Below, one piece after another: positions 24,627 through 33,109 of a stretch of 64,000 nucleotides of DNA. Positions within the stretch are counted from its first letter, which is position 1; each line of letters starts with the position of its first letter. The DNA is taken from NCBI RefSeq assembly GCF_030403505.1, contig NZ_JAUEMJ010000006.1:69126-133125 (forward strand), read 5' to 3'. Under the pieces are notes generated by a model, which was not told where the DNA came from, did not search any database, and worked only from the letters and a program-made list of their open reading frames with translations. The stretch is from Glycomyces tritici. Lineage in GTDB: Bacteria; Actinomycetota; Actinomycetes; Mycobacteriales; Micromonosporaceae. Both the position numbers and the translations under genes were made by a program.

Positions 24627-25229
24627 CTAGAACGGGTTCGGCAGCGGCGTCGCCTTGCGGGCGTTGGCCAGTGCCAGCGCCCACCAGTGCAGCTCGTCGA
24701 GGAGGGTCTTGGCCGCCGACTCGGTCTCGCCGAACTTGGTGAACTCGCCCCGGTCGTCGAAGTGCTGGTAGAAGCGCGGGAACGCGATGGTGTTGCGGAT
24801 CGTCATGGTGCGCAGCTCGGGGAAGATCTGGCGCAGGTGCTGGGCGGCGTTCTGGCCGCCGGTGATCTTGCCGCCGTAGGTGACCATGCCGACGGGCTTG
24901 GCGGCCCACTCGTTCATGTAGTAGTCGATCGCGTGCTTCAGGGACGCGGGGATCGACATGTTGTACTCGCCTGAGACGACCACGAACGCGTCGGCGCGGT
25001 GGAGCCGCTCGGAGAGGGCCGCGACGGGCGCGGACGGGTCGGCCTCGGTCGACCACATGTCGTCCTCGACCAGGTGCTGGGGCAGATCGGCGTCGAGCAG
25101 GTCGATGAGGTCGACGTCGAATCCGCCGTGCTGCTCGGCGACGCCGGCGATCCACTTGGCGGGGGCGGGGGCCCAGCGGCCCTCGCGGGTCGAGCCGATG
25201 ATGACGGCGAGGTTCAGCTTGTCGCTCAT
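24627..25229 (-). CDS. NADPH-dependent FMN reductase family protein
   Basis: 200 residues, flavodoxin-like. FMN phosphate loop GSTREGR (12-18) and the second flavin-contact segment EYNMSIPASLKHAIDYYMNE are conserved. Family members reduce FMN, quinones, chromate or azo dyes with NAD(P)H; the exact substrate is not readable. RBS AAGGA before ATG. It shares a divergent promoter region with an MFS exporter and precedes LuxR copy 1, so it may belong to that regulon. Confidence 0.9.
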   Translation of the reverse strand: MSDKLNLAVIIGSTREGRWAPAPAKWIAGVAEQHGGFDVDLIDLLDADLPQHLVEDDMWSTEADPSAPVAALSERLHRADAFVVVSGEYNMSIPASLKHAIDYYMNEWAAKPVGMVTYGGKITGGQNAAQHLRQIFPELRTMTIRNTIAFPRFYQHFDDRGEFTKFGETESAAKTLLDELHWWALALANARKATPLPNPF

Positions 25230-25296
25230 GGTGGTTCCGTTCCTTCGTGGCTTCGGGCTGGTGAGGACGAAGCTACGGACGGACCGACCGGGGGGA

Positions 25297-25435
25297 CATC
25301 CGTCGACCGACTGGGCGGCGACTGGAACCGCCGGGCACGTCGCCGCCGGCGGGGTGCTGCGGCCCGCGGCGCAGTGACCGGTCGCGGATGCCCGTCGAGC
25401 GACGGATGCGGGGCAGGTCGACCGCCGCTTAGCGT
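25297..25435 (+). promoter_or_regulatory. control region of MFS gene with CGACTGG motifs
   Basis: Between divergent reductase and MFS genes. Contains CGACTGGG (25308) and CGACTGGA (25319), an inverted pair CATCCGTCG (25297) / CGACGGATG (25400), and TAGCGT (25430-25435) seven bases before the MFS ATG. The CGACTGG motif recurs at the promoter of the half-MFS gene, suggesting a shared regulator (inference). Confidence 0.45.
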
Positions 25436-25442
25436 GGCCGCC

Positions 25443-26825
25443 ATGACTACTACTACGGCAAACACCGCGGCCACGGAGGCCACTGCCACCCGATGGGGGG
25501 CGATCCTCGCCGTCGGCTTCGCGCAGCTCGTCGTCGCCGGCGGCATGTCCACCCTCGCGGTGGCGCTCCCGGCGATCCGCACCGACTTCACCGTGACCGA
25601 GGCCGCGACGGCCTGGGTCCTGCTCTCCTACGCGCTCCCGGTGGGCGCGGTCGCGATCGCCGCGGGGCGCCTCGCCGACCGGGCCGACCTGCGGGCCGTC
25701 GCCGTGTTCGCCATGGCGGCGTTGACGATCGGCTCAGTGGCGGCGGCGCTCGCGCCCTCGTTCGGGCTGCTGCTGGCGGCGCGGGCGTTCGGCGGCCTGC
25801 TCGGCGGGGTGCTGTTCGGGATGACCGGGCGCATCATCGTCACGTCGGCGGCGCCGACGCAGCGGGGCCGGGCCATGTCGGCGATCGCGCTGATGATGAC
25901 GATCGGCGGCATGGGCATGGTCGGCGTGGGCGGGTTCCTCATCGCGGCGTTCGACTGGCGGGGCCTGTTCTGGGTGCTCGCGGTCATGTCGGCGATCGCG
26001 CTGGTGGCGATGGCGGTGACGGTGCCGAGCAACGGGACGGGCCTGCCGCGGCCGGACCGGGCGCTCCTGGTGGACGTGGCGACCTCGGGTTCGGCGATCG
26101 CGGCGTTCCTGCTGGCGTTCGAGTACGTCGACTCCGATCCGTGGATCGCTTTGGGGGCGATGGTGTCGAGCGTGGTGCTGGGCGCGGTGTGGGTGCGGCA
26201 GAAGACGTCGGCGCCGACCGTGGCGCTGCTGCGGTCGCCGCAGGTGAGCGGGGCGCTGCTGAGCCTGACGCTGATGTCGGGGGTGGGCGGCCTGCTGAAC
26301 TTCAGCCTGCCGTTCCTGCTCACGGATGTGCAGCGGGTGCGCCCGGAGCTGGTGTCGACGGTGATGCTGACGTTCATCGGCGGTGTCGCGCTGATGACCC
26401 CGGTGGCCGGGTGGCTCGCGGACCGGTTCGGGCCGGGAAGGGTCTCGCTGGCCGGTGCGGGGCTGGTGATCGTGGCGGTGGTGCCGCTGCTGTTCGTGGA
26501 GGCGGGGACGGGCCTGGTGGACCTGGGTGCGCGGATCGGCTTGCTGGGCTTGGCGTTCGGGGTCTTCAACAGCCCGATGAACGCGTACCTGCTGAACTCG
26601 GCGCCGCCGGAGCAGTCGGGGACGGCGGGGGCGTTCATGGCGACGACCCGCACGATCGGCACGTCGCTGGGACCGGTGCTGGCGGCGCTGGCGTGGGGGC
26701 TGGGTTCGACGGCGGTGGACGGCTACCGGCTGTCGGCGTGGACGATCGCGGCGCTCCTGCTGCTGGGGGCGGCGCTGCAGGTGACGACGAAGCCGTGGCG
26801 GACCCCGGCCCCGGCGGCGGCGTGA
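25443..26825 (+). CDS. MFS drug-efflux-type transporter
   Basis: 460 residues, DHA-type major facilitator with about 12-14 transmembrane segments. Visible features: the first helix with SAM-like GGMSTLAVALPAI, the loop 2-3 motif as GRLADRADLR (motif A, GxLaDrxGrr-like), motif C region GGMGMVGVGGFLIA, and the second-half motif A ADRFGPGR. Probable proton-coupled exporter of small organics. ATG chosen because TAGCGT lies seven bases upstream; a longer frame upstream lacks support. Neighbours are FMN reductase and two LuxR-ATPases. Confidence 0.92.
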   Translation: MTTTTANTAATEATATRWGAILAVGFAQLVVAGGMSTLAVALPAIRTDFTVTEAATAWVLLSYALPVGAVAIAAGRLADRADLRAVAVFAMAALTIGSVAAALAPSFGLLLAARAFGGLLGGVLFGMTGRIIVTSAAPTQRGRAMSAIALMMTIGGMGMVGVGGFLIAAFDWRGLFWVLAVMSAIALVAMAVTVPSNGTGLPRPDRALLVDVATSGSAIAAFLLAFEYVDSDPWIALGAMVSSVVLGAVWVRQKTSAPTVALLRSPQVSGALLSLTLMSGVGGLLNFSLPFLLTDVQRVRPELVSTVMLTFIGGVALMTPVAGWLADRFGPGRVSLAGAGLVIVAVVPLLFVEAGTGLVDLGARIGLLGLAFGVFNSPMNAYLLNSAPPEQSGTAGAFMATTRTIGTSLGPVLAALAWGLGSTAVDGYRLSAWTIAALLLLGAALQVTTKPWRTPAPAAA

Positions 26826-26852
26826 CCGGGGCATGGGGCCGCTCCGTCACGG

Positions 26853-29663
26853 CTACAGGTCCAGCTTCGCCAGTTCCGTGCGCGAGGAGACGCCGAGCTT
26901 CGGGTAGGCGTTGTACAGGTGGTAGCCCACCGTGCGGGGGCTGACGAACAGCTGCTCGCCGATCTGGCGGTTGGTGAGGCCGTCGGCGGCGAGGCGCACC
27001 ACCTGGAGTTCCTGCGGTGTCAGGAGTTCGGCGAGGTCGGGTTTGGACTCGACGGCCGTCGAGTCGCCCGCCGCGCGCAGTTCCCCTTGGGCGCGTTGCG
27101 TCCACGGGACCGTGCCGAGCCGCTCGAAGACCTCGGTGGCCTCGCGCAGGTGCGCGCGGGCCTCGTTGATGCGGCGCACGCGCCGCAGCCACTCGCCGTA
27201 CAGGAGCTCGGTGCGGGCCCGCTCGAACGGGTCGATGTCGTCGGCGCGGTGCAGCTCCACGGCCCGTGCGAAGTGCGTCCCGGCCTCGGCCTCGGTCGCG
27301 AACAGCGCCCGGCAGCGCTCCACGAGCGCCTCCCAGTAGGAGCGGCCCGTCGCGTCGGCCCAGTCGGCGAACCAGTCGAACGCCTCCTTGACCTCGGGGA
27401 GCCGCCCGGAGCGGAACGCGGCCTCCACGAGTGTGGGCACCTGCATCAGGACCTCCATGGGCGTGACGCCCTCGGCGATCCGCAGGAGCCGCTCGAACGC
27501 GGCCTCGTAGCGGCCGAGCCCGAGTTCCAGGAGCCCCAGGGCGGTGTCGGCGGGGATCACCGAGTCCTCGGGCGCGTCCTGGATCGCGGCGGCCACGAGT
27601 TCGCGGCAGCGCCGCTCTTCGCCGCGGATGGCGGCGATCGGCAGTAGGACCCAGATGCGGCCCTGCATGAGCGCCCGGCGGTCGTTCTGCTCGTGCGCCA
27701 GCTCGATCGCGCTGGAGGCGGACGCCTGCGCGTCCGCATATCGTCCATAGTGGAACTGCGTCTGCGCCTGTACGAGCAGCGCCTGCACGAGCGGGCTCAT
27801 CGCGCCGCGCTCACGGCATGCCCGCACCTGCTCGGCCGCGGCCTGGTACGCGGCCGGCACGTCACCGGCGAGGAACCGCCAGCGCGCCGCCAGCACCTGG
27901 TCGAAGGCCTGGAAGTCCTCGTGGAGCGGCTGGTAGTAGTCGTAGAGGGAGCGCAGCGCGTCGACCGCCTCCCCGGCGGTGTCGTCGGGCTGGCGGTTCA
28001 GGCCGGCCGCGGCGCGGGCGAGGCGGCGCACCCAGGCGTTGTTGGAACCGCCGTACTTCGAGGCGAGCCCGGACGCGTACTTCACCTTCGTGAAATCGCC
28101 GGTCTCCCAGGCGTTCCAGACGCCCCGCAGCAACGGGTAGCCGGTGTTCTCGTGGCCGGTCGCGGCGTAGTGCTCGGCCGAGTCCATCCACACGTCGAAG
28201 CCCTTGGAGTTCCCGGCCCAGGAGAGGATCGTGGCGCGGATGAGCGCGGTGCGGGCCAGGAGCACGTGGTCGTCGGTGAGCCGCTCGGCGGCCTCGGCGA
28301 GTTCGACGGCCTTGCCGGTCATGCCTGCGACGTAGGCGCATTGGGCGGCCTCGGTGAGGCGGCGAGCCCGGCGGCAGGGGTCAGGGGTGAAGCTCGCGGC
28401 GCGCTCGAGGGCGGCCATCTCGGCGACGCAGCCGCCGCGTTCGGCCTCATAGGACGCAATGGCTTCGAGTGCGGCGGCGGCCTTCTCGTCCAGGCCCGTG
28501 GTAGCGGCGGCGAGGTGGCGGGCGGCGCGGATGTCGCCGTCGCCGAACGCCTCGGAGAGGGCCCGGTGCGCTTCGATGCGGCGGGCCCGCGGCGCCGAAT
28601 GGTAGGCGGTGGAACGGATCAGCGGGTGCACGAACTCGATGCGGCCGCGGTGGTACCGCAGCAGATCGTCCACTTCGGCCGGTTCGAGGTCGTCCAGGCT
28701 CGCGTCCAGTTTCGCGGCGGCCTCGGCGATCACGGCGGTCTCGCCGGTCTCCTCGGCGGCCGCGAGGAGCATGATCGTGCGCGTGCCCTCGGGGAGGGCG
28801 ATGATGCGTTCCGTGAACGCCTGCTTGATTCGGGACGTCGTGGAGTAGCGGCTGTTGGAGGTGTCGGCGCGCAGCAGCGACTCCTCGTTGTCGGCGGCCG
28901 GAAGCTCCAAGAGCGCCAACGGGTTGCCCTCGGCCATGCGCAGGATCCAGTCGCGGCCGGTGAACGGGATCTCGTCGGCGCGCATGTCCAGGATCGCCTG
29001 CGACGCATCGAGGTCCAGCGGGCCGAGCGTCAGCTCCGGAATGCCCGGGGCCGGGAAGTCCGGGGCGAACCCGTCCCGCACGACCAGGACCATCGTGATG
29101 GACTCGGTCGAGAGGCGCCGGGCGGCGAACAGCAGTGCGTTGGTGGAGTCGCGGTCGAGCCAGTGCGCGTCGTCGATGACCACGTACACCGGCTGCTTCG
29201 CGGAGGCGTCCACGAGCAGGTTCAGCAGGGCGAGCCCCACCTGCAGCGAGTGGGCGCGGCCGGTGCCGTCGCCCATGCCGAGCGCGGTCCGCAAGGCCTC
29301 GGACTGGGCTGCGGGGAGGCGGTCGATCCGGTCCAGCAACGGGTGCAGCAGCATCTGCAGCCCCGCATACGACCATGTGTGCTCGGCTTCGACGCCGAGG
29401 GTCCGCAGGACGGTGAACCCCTCGGCGCGCGGGATGACCGCGTCGACGATCGCGGACTTGCCGATCCCCGGCTCGCCGCGAACGACGAGCGCGCCGCCGT
29501 GGCCGACGCGGGCGCCGTCGAGCAGGGCCTGGATCGAGTCGAGCTCCACGTCGCGGCCGTACAGCACCGGCCGGTCGGCGTGGTCGGACTCGTCCGAGAA
29601 CGAGGGGGCGCCGTGTTCGGCGACGCCCGAGCGCGCGCGCGTGGGGTGGGCGATGGGTTTCAC
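26853..29663 (-). CDS. large LuxR-type ATPase regulator (LAL family), copy 2
   Basis: 936 residues from the GTG at 29663, which has GGATGGAG five bases upstream; an ATG at 29729 would give 958 residues but has no RBS. Walker A RGEPGIGKSA, Walker B VYVVIDDAHWLD, TPR-like middle, C-terminal LuxR HTH (LTPQELQVVRLAADGLTNRQ, IGEQLFVSPRT). Paralogue of the regulator at 21807. It is convergent with the MFS exporter and divergent from a half-length MFS gene. Confidence 0.92.
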   Translation of the reverse strand: MKPIAHPTRARSGVAEHGAPSFSDESDHADRPVLYGRDVELDSIQALLDGARVGHGGALVVRGEPGIGKSAIVDAVIPRAEGFTVLRTLGVEAEHTWSYAGLQMLLHPLLDRIDRLPAAQSEALRTALGMGDGTGRAHSLQVGLALLNLLVDASAKQPVYVVIDDAHWLDRDSTNALLFAARRLSTESITMVLVVRDGFAPDFPAPGIPELTLGPLDLDASQAILDMRADEIPFTGRDWILRMAEGNPLALLELPAADNEESLLRADTSNSRYSTTSRIKQAFTERIIALPEGTRTIMLLAAAEETGETAVIAEAAAKLDASLDDLEPAEVDDLLRYHRGRIEFVHPLIRSTAYHSAPRARRIEAHRALSEAFGDGDIRAARHLAAATTGLDEKAAAALEAIASYEAERGGCVAEMAALERAASFTPDPCRRARRLTEAAQCAYVAGMTGKAVELAEAAERLTDDHVLLARTALIRATILSWAGNSKGFDVWMDSAEHYAATGHENTGYPLLRGVWNAWETGDFTKVKYASGLASKYGGSNNAWVRRLARAAAGLNRQPDDTAGEAVDALRSLYDYYQPLHEDFQAFDQVLAARWRFLAGDVPAAYQAAAEQVRACRERGAMSPLVQALLVQAQTQFHYGRYADAQASASSAIELAHEQNDRRALMQGRIWVLLPIAAIRGEERRCRELVAAAIQDAPEDSVIPADTALGLLELGLGRYEAAFERLLRIAEGVTPMEVLMQVPTLVEAAFRSGRLPEVKEAFDWFADWADATGRSYWEALVERCRALFATEAEAGTHFARAVELHRADDIDPFERARTELLYGEWLRRVRRINEARAHLREATEVFERLGTVPWTQRAQGELRAAGDSTAVESKPDLAELLTPQELQVVRLAADGLTNRQIGEQLFVSPRTVGYHLYNAYPKLGVSSRTELAKLDL

Positions 29664-29737
29664 GGCGGCTCCATCCTCAGGACGACCGGGGACGCCTCCA
29701 GCGTAGCCACGAGCACCGCCTACTCGCATCTGTCATT

Positions 29738-29857
29738 CGACTGGGGTCGACTGGGGCGCCCGCCACCGGGTCGAACGCCCGCACCGACCGGGTTCGGGTC
29801 CCAGTCGCCGAGCCCAGTCGTCCGACCGGGGCGCACGCGCCCGTCCGGGCCTAGCGT
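29738..29857 (+). promoter_or_regulatory. CGACTGGG/CCCAGTCG operator array and -10
   Basis: Two direct copies CGACTGGGG (29738, 29748) are followed by two inverted copies CCCAGTCG (29800, 29813), then TAGCGT (29852-29857) seven bases before the ATG of the half-MFS gene. Four sites of one word in 83 bp is well above chance and suggests dimer binding; the same word occurs upstream of the full MFS gene. Confidence 0.55.
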
Positions 29858-29864
29858 CGACGGC

Positions 29865-30500
29865 ATGACCGCACCGACAGAGACGCAGATGGCAAGGGAC
29901 ACAGCGCCTGCACGGCGCGCCCTCCGCTGGGCGCCGGCGCTGTGGGCGGCTTACGCGCAGGCCGTGGCCTTCGCGGCAGCCGCAGTGACCGCGTTCCTGG
30001 TCACCGACATCGCCGCCGAGTTCCACGCTTCGCCGGGGACGCGGCTGTGGCCGCTCGGCGCCTTCGCGCTCGGCCTGGTCGTCGCGGCCAACGCGACCCG
30101 CCGCAACGGCGCACTCGGACACGCCCGCTTCACCGGGGCGATCGCGTTGGGGGCGTTGGCGCTCGGCGCACTCGCATTGGCGCTCGCGCCGCACTTCGGC
30201 TTCGCCGTCGGCGCGGCCGGTGCGTTCGGCGTCAGCGCCGGGAGCGCGATCGCGCTGTCGGGGCGGGTGCTGGCCGCCGCGGAGATCGGCGACGGCTCCG
30301 CCTCGGTCGCGCTCGCCTCCGGGGCGCTCCTGGCCGGGATCGCGGCGGGTGTGGGGTCGCTGTTCGCGGTGCCGCTGTACGGCTGGCGGGGCGTGTTCGG
30401 TCTCGTGGTGGTCGCGGCGGTGCTGGCGGCGTGGAAGTTCGCGGAATATGTCCCGGATGATGACGCCGCGTTAAGGAAATGTGACGTGAGATTCGCCTGA
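29865..30500 (+). CDS. half-length MFS-like membrane protein
   Basis: 211 residues with about six hydrophobic helices that line up with the N-terminal half of MFS exporters (RWAPALWAAYAQAVAFAAAA, loop with ATRRNGALGHAR in place of motif A, final helix pair YGWRGVFGLVVVAAVLAAW). It then ends with a polar tail DDDAALRKCDVRFA. No second half is found in the 270 bp downstream. The loop 2-3 motif A Gly/Asp residues are lost. It could be a remnant or a stand-alone half transporter/regulatory subunit. Promoter resembles that of the full MFS gene (same TAGCGT-N7-ATG). Confidence 0.65.
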   Translation: MTAPTETQMARDTAPARRALRWAPALWAAYAQAVAFAAAAVTAFLVTDIAAEFHASPGTRLWPLGAFALGLVVAANATRRNGALGHARFTGAIALGALALGALALALAPHFGFAVGAAGAFGVSAGSAIALSGRVLAAAEIGDGSASVALASGALLAGIAAGVGSLFAVPLYGWRGVFGLVVVAAVLAAWKFAEYVPDDDAALRKCDVRFA

Positions 30501-30543
30501 GTTCCATGGGCACTCTGGGGTTTCGATGTCACGATGAGGTCGT

Positions 30544-30640
30544 CCGGGTATTCGGAGGTTTTACCCGGCACGCGGGCACCGGCCGTCCTGTGGCGGTGTC
30601 CGGAGAAGGCCCTGGGGAGGTTCGAGACCCCGGGGCCTTC
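30544..30640 (+). terminator. two hairpins after half-MFS gene
   Basis: CCGGGTA...TACCCGG (30544-30568, 7 bp) and a strong 13-bp hairpin, GAAGGCCCTGGGG with its complement around a 10-base loop (30605-30640, one T-G pair). The second is the likely terminator. No gene is seen in 30501-30772. Confidence 0.7.
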
Positions 30641-30749
30641 GCCATGTCCGCCTGCGGTTCCCGGCCGATCGTGCCGATGCGTGCCGGTGCGCGCCGATGC
30701 GTCTCGGCACATGCCGCTCCGAGCAGTTCGGCCGTTCCGCCTCCCGCTT

Positions 30750-30767
30750 CCTGAAGCCGCCTTCAGG
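30750..30767 (-). terminator. terminator after HMG-CoA lyase
   Basis: CCTGAAG-CCGC-CTTCAGG, perfect 7-bp stem, just after the minus-strand stop at 30773. Two more CTTCAG words (30771, 30782) continue into the coding end at 10-11-bp spacing, so alternative pairings exist. Confidence 0.65.
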
Positions 30768-30772
30768 CGTCT

Positions 30773-31735
30773 TCAGCGTGGCTTCAGGTTCCCCGCGCCA
30801 GACTCGTCCTGAGTCGAGATTCGGCTCGCATGTTTCATCGAGCGGGGCCCGGCGCGGAGGACGCCGGATTCGAGCGGACGACCCACGATCTCCTGGGCGA
30901 GTTCGGCAGTGCGGATGAGGGCGTCAAGGTCCACACCGGTCTCCACACCCATGTCGTGGAGCATGTGGACCACTTCCTCGGTCGCCACATTGCCGGAGGC
31001 GCCCGGAGCGAACGGGCAGCCGCCGATCCCGCCCACACTGGCGTCGAACTCCACGACGCCGCGATCGAGCGCAGTGAGGAGGTTGGCCAGGGCGGTCCCC
31101 CGGGTGTCATGGAAGTGCATGAGCATCGGCAGTTCGGTGCCGACGCCCCCTTGAACGGCGTCGAGCAGGTCCGTGACACGGCGAGGGGTCCCCATGCCGG
31201 TGGTGTCGCCGAAGGCGACTCGACCGGCCCCCGCGGCCTCGGCCGCCTCCACGATCCGGGCGACCTTCGCGGGCGCGATGTCGCCCTCGAAGGGGCAGCC
31301 GAAGCTCGTGGCGATGATGACCTCGACCGAAGCCAGGTTCTCGCGGGCCAAGGCGCAGATGTCGGGCAGCTCGGCGAGCGATTCGGCGACGCTGCGCCCG
31401 ATGTTGGCGCGGTTGTGGGTCTCCGAGGCCGAGACGACCAGCTCGACGGCGGTGAACCCGGCGTCGAGGGCCCGCTGCACGCCGCGGGCGTTCGGGGCGA
31501 GGGCGCTGTAGCGGATGCCGGAGTGCTTCTCGACGGCCGCCCACACCTCGGCGGCGTCGGCCATCTGCGGCACGGCCTTGGGGCTCACGAAGCTCACGGC
31601 CTCGATGCGGGAGAGTCCGGTGCGCGAGAGCGCGTCGATGAGCCGGATCTTGTCCGCGGTCGGCACAGGGGGTTCGTTCTGCAGGCCGTCGCGAGGAGCG
31701 ACCTCGCGCAATGAGACCCGATCGGGCTGGTGCAT
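30773..31735 (-). CDS. hydroxymethylglutaryl-CoA lyase
   Basis: 320 residues, HMGL/DRE-TIM family. VSLREVAPRDGLQNE carries the metal/catalytic Arg-Asp, HFHDTRG the metal-binding histidines and GIGGCPFAPGASGN the flexible-loop cysteine of HMG-CoA lyase, so the 3-hydroxy-3-methylglutaryl-CoA to acetoacetate plus acetyl-CoA reaction is well supported. It is the last step of leucine degradation. GGGAGG precedes the ATG at 31735. A TetR gene lies upstream in the same direction, but other leucine genes are not in the window. Confidence 0.92.
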   Translation of the reverse strand: MHQPDRVSLREVAPRDGLQNEPPVPTADKIRLIDALSRTGLSRIEAVSFVSPKAVPQMADAAEVWAAVEKHSGIRYSALAPNARGVQRALDAGFTAVELVVSASETHNRANIGRSVAESLAELPDICALARENLASVEVIIATSFGCPFEGDIAPAKVARIVEAAEAAGAGRVAFGDTTGMGTPRRVTDLLDAVQGGVGTELPMLMHFHDTRGTALANLLTALDRGVVEFDASVGGIGGCPFAPGASGNVATEEVVHMLHDMGVETGVDLDALIRTAELAQEIVGRPLESGVLRAGPRSMKHASRISTQDESGAGNLKPR

Positions 31736-32130
31736 GTCCGCCTCCCCGCGGCCGCGACCCGTTGCGGCCCACCCGCCCATGCTAACCCCCGATCCCGAAA
31801 TACGGGACGGACGCGAAGAGGAAAGGAGTCGCTTTCACGATCAACGAGCAACGAAAGCCGGAGGCGACTGGTCGCTGAGCGACGACCAGCGCAACGGGCA
31901 AGGAACTGGACGCCCGCAGCGCGAGCGCTGGAAGCGCGCCTGGTCCCCGCCATCGCTACAGCCAGGACTGGCGCAATCGACCAAACGGCGCGGACGCGCG
32001 CCGAATGCAGCGGCAAACTCGCGTAAGCGCGGGGCGGTGACGCGGGCTCGCATAAGGGTGGTGTGGCGGGTGGGCGGGGCGGGGGGGCGGGGGGGGAGGC
32101 CCCCGAAGCGGCCGCTTCTCGCCCCTCGGG
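31736..32130. other. gene-free 395-bp region
   Basis: Contains the promoter side of the HMG-CoA lyase gene, a G-run tract (32068-32099: five or more runs of three to eight G) and the 14-bp palindrome GAAGCGGCCGCTTC (32105-32118) that may end the tetR transcript. Small Arg-rich open frames here are not convincing genes. Confidence 0.6.
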
Positions 32131-32718
32131 CTAGCCCGGGTCGAGGGCTCTCAGGGCCGCCGCTCGCAGGAGGGCCGCGGTCTCGTCGGCACTGACCTCG
32201 TCGCCCAGGGACAGGTACGGGGTCGAGTTCATGAGGCCGAAGGCGCCGTGGGCGAGCACGCGGGCCTGCTCCGGTTGGAGGCCGGGGCGCAGGCGGCACA
32301 GGACGCCCACCCACTCCTCGACGTACACGCGCTGCAGCTTGCGCACCTGCCGCCGCGGCTCCTCCGGGAGCCGGTCCAGCTCGTGCAGGTGCAGGATGAC
32401 GATCTCCGGCGAGTCGATCACGACCTCGAGGTGGAAGTCCACCAGCGCCTCGAGCGCGGCCTGCGGGTCCTCCGAGTGCAGCGACGCCCAGTGCCGCCCG
32501 CCCGCCAGGAGCCGCTCCGAGACGGGGATGAGCGCGTCGGCGAGCATCTGCTCCTTGCCGCCCTTGAAGTGGTGGTACAGCGCCGGCCCGGTGATGGAGG
32601 CCGCCGCGCCGATGTCGTCCATCGACACGCCGTGGTATCCGTGCTTGGCGAGCAGTCTGACGGCGACATCGAGGATCTCGCGGCGGCGTTTGGAGCCGCC
32701 CCGGCTATCGGCATTCAT
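32131..32718 (-). CDS. TetR family regulator
   Basis: 195 residues. N-terminal TetR HTH with MDDIGAAASITGPALYHHFK as helices 2-3 and a C-terminal ligand domain (IDSPEIVILHLHELDRLPEE). RBS GAGGTGGAG directly precedes the ATG at 32718; the open extension to 32859 is not needed. It is upstream of, and codirectional with, the HMG-CoA lyase, so acyl-CoA-responsive control is possible but unproven. Confidence 0.88.
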   Translation of the reverse strand: MNADSRGGSKRRREILDVAVRLLAKHGYHGVSMDDIGAAASITGPALYHHFKGGKEQMLADALIPVSERLLAGGRHWASLHSEDPQAALEALVDFHLEVVIDSPEIVILHLHELDRLPEEPRRQVRKLQRVYVEEWVGVLCRLRPGLQPEQARVLAHGAFGLMNSTPYLSLGDEVSADETAALLRAAALRALDPG

Positions 32719-32803
32719 CTCCACCTCGATGAGGCTACTCGTGCGTACTCGCCCGAGCAGGGAGCAAAAGCCCACTTTCGCCAGGGCGCAGGTCGTGAAT
32801 CGG

Positions 32804-32997
32804 CCCGTACGCGGACTCGCCGCACCCCGGCACGCGCGACGATCAGGCCAGGAGGCCATGGGCCCGTAGGCGGACCCGCCGCACGCCGCCGCGCGCGACG
32901 ATCAGGAAAGCATCGGTCCCGTACGCGGACCCGCCGCACGGCGCCGCGCGCGACGATCAGGAAAGCATCGGTCCCGTACGCGGGCCGGCCGCACCCC
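32804..32997. repeat. 55-59-bp tandem repeat, about 3.5 copies
   Basis: Units begin with CCCGTACGCGG at 32804, 32863, 32918 and 32973 (the last is partial). The second and third units are nearly identical 55-mers; the first is 59 bp and diverged. Each contains CGCGCGACGATCAGG. The unit is not a multiple of three, and no gene is called across it. It lies between the MscS-like gene end and the tetR start. Confidence 0.9.
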
Positions 32998-33109
32998 AGC
33001 CGGTGAAGGCGGGAATGCGGCCGACGTGTCGAGCAGTGCAGTTGTGGTTGTGCCGCTCCAGGTGAGCCGCTGCGGGAGACCGGACACATCGCCTCCCGCG
33101 GCGCGCCGC

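Noticed and set aside
30601..30640. Possible tRNA T-arm (GGTTCGAGACC)
   Set aside because: The bases form the loop of a long terminator hairpin; no cloverleaf, acceptor or anticodon arm fits.
31730..32026. 98-codon plus-strand frame between HMG-CoA lyase and tetR
   Set aside because: Arg/Ala/Ser-rich and no RBS; starts inside the opposite gene.
32804..32997. CRISPR array
   Set aside because: Units are directly abutting 55-59-mers with no unique spacers and no cas genes.
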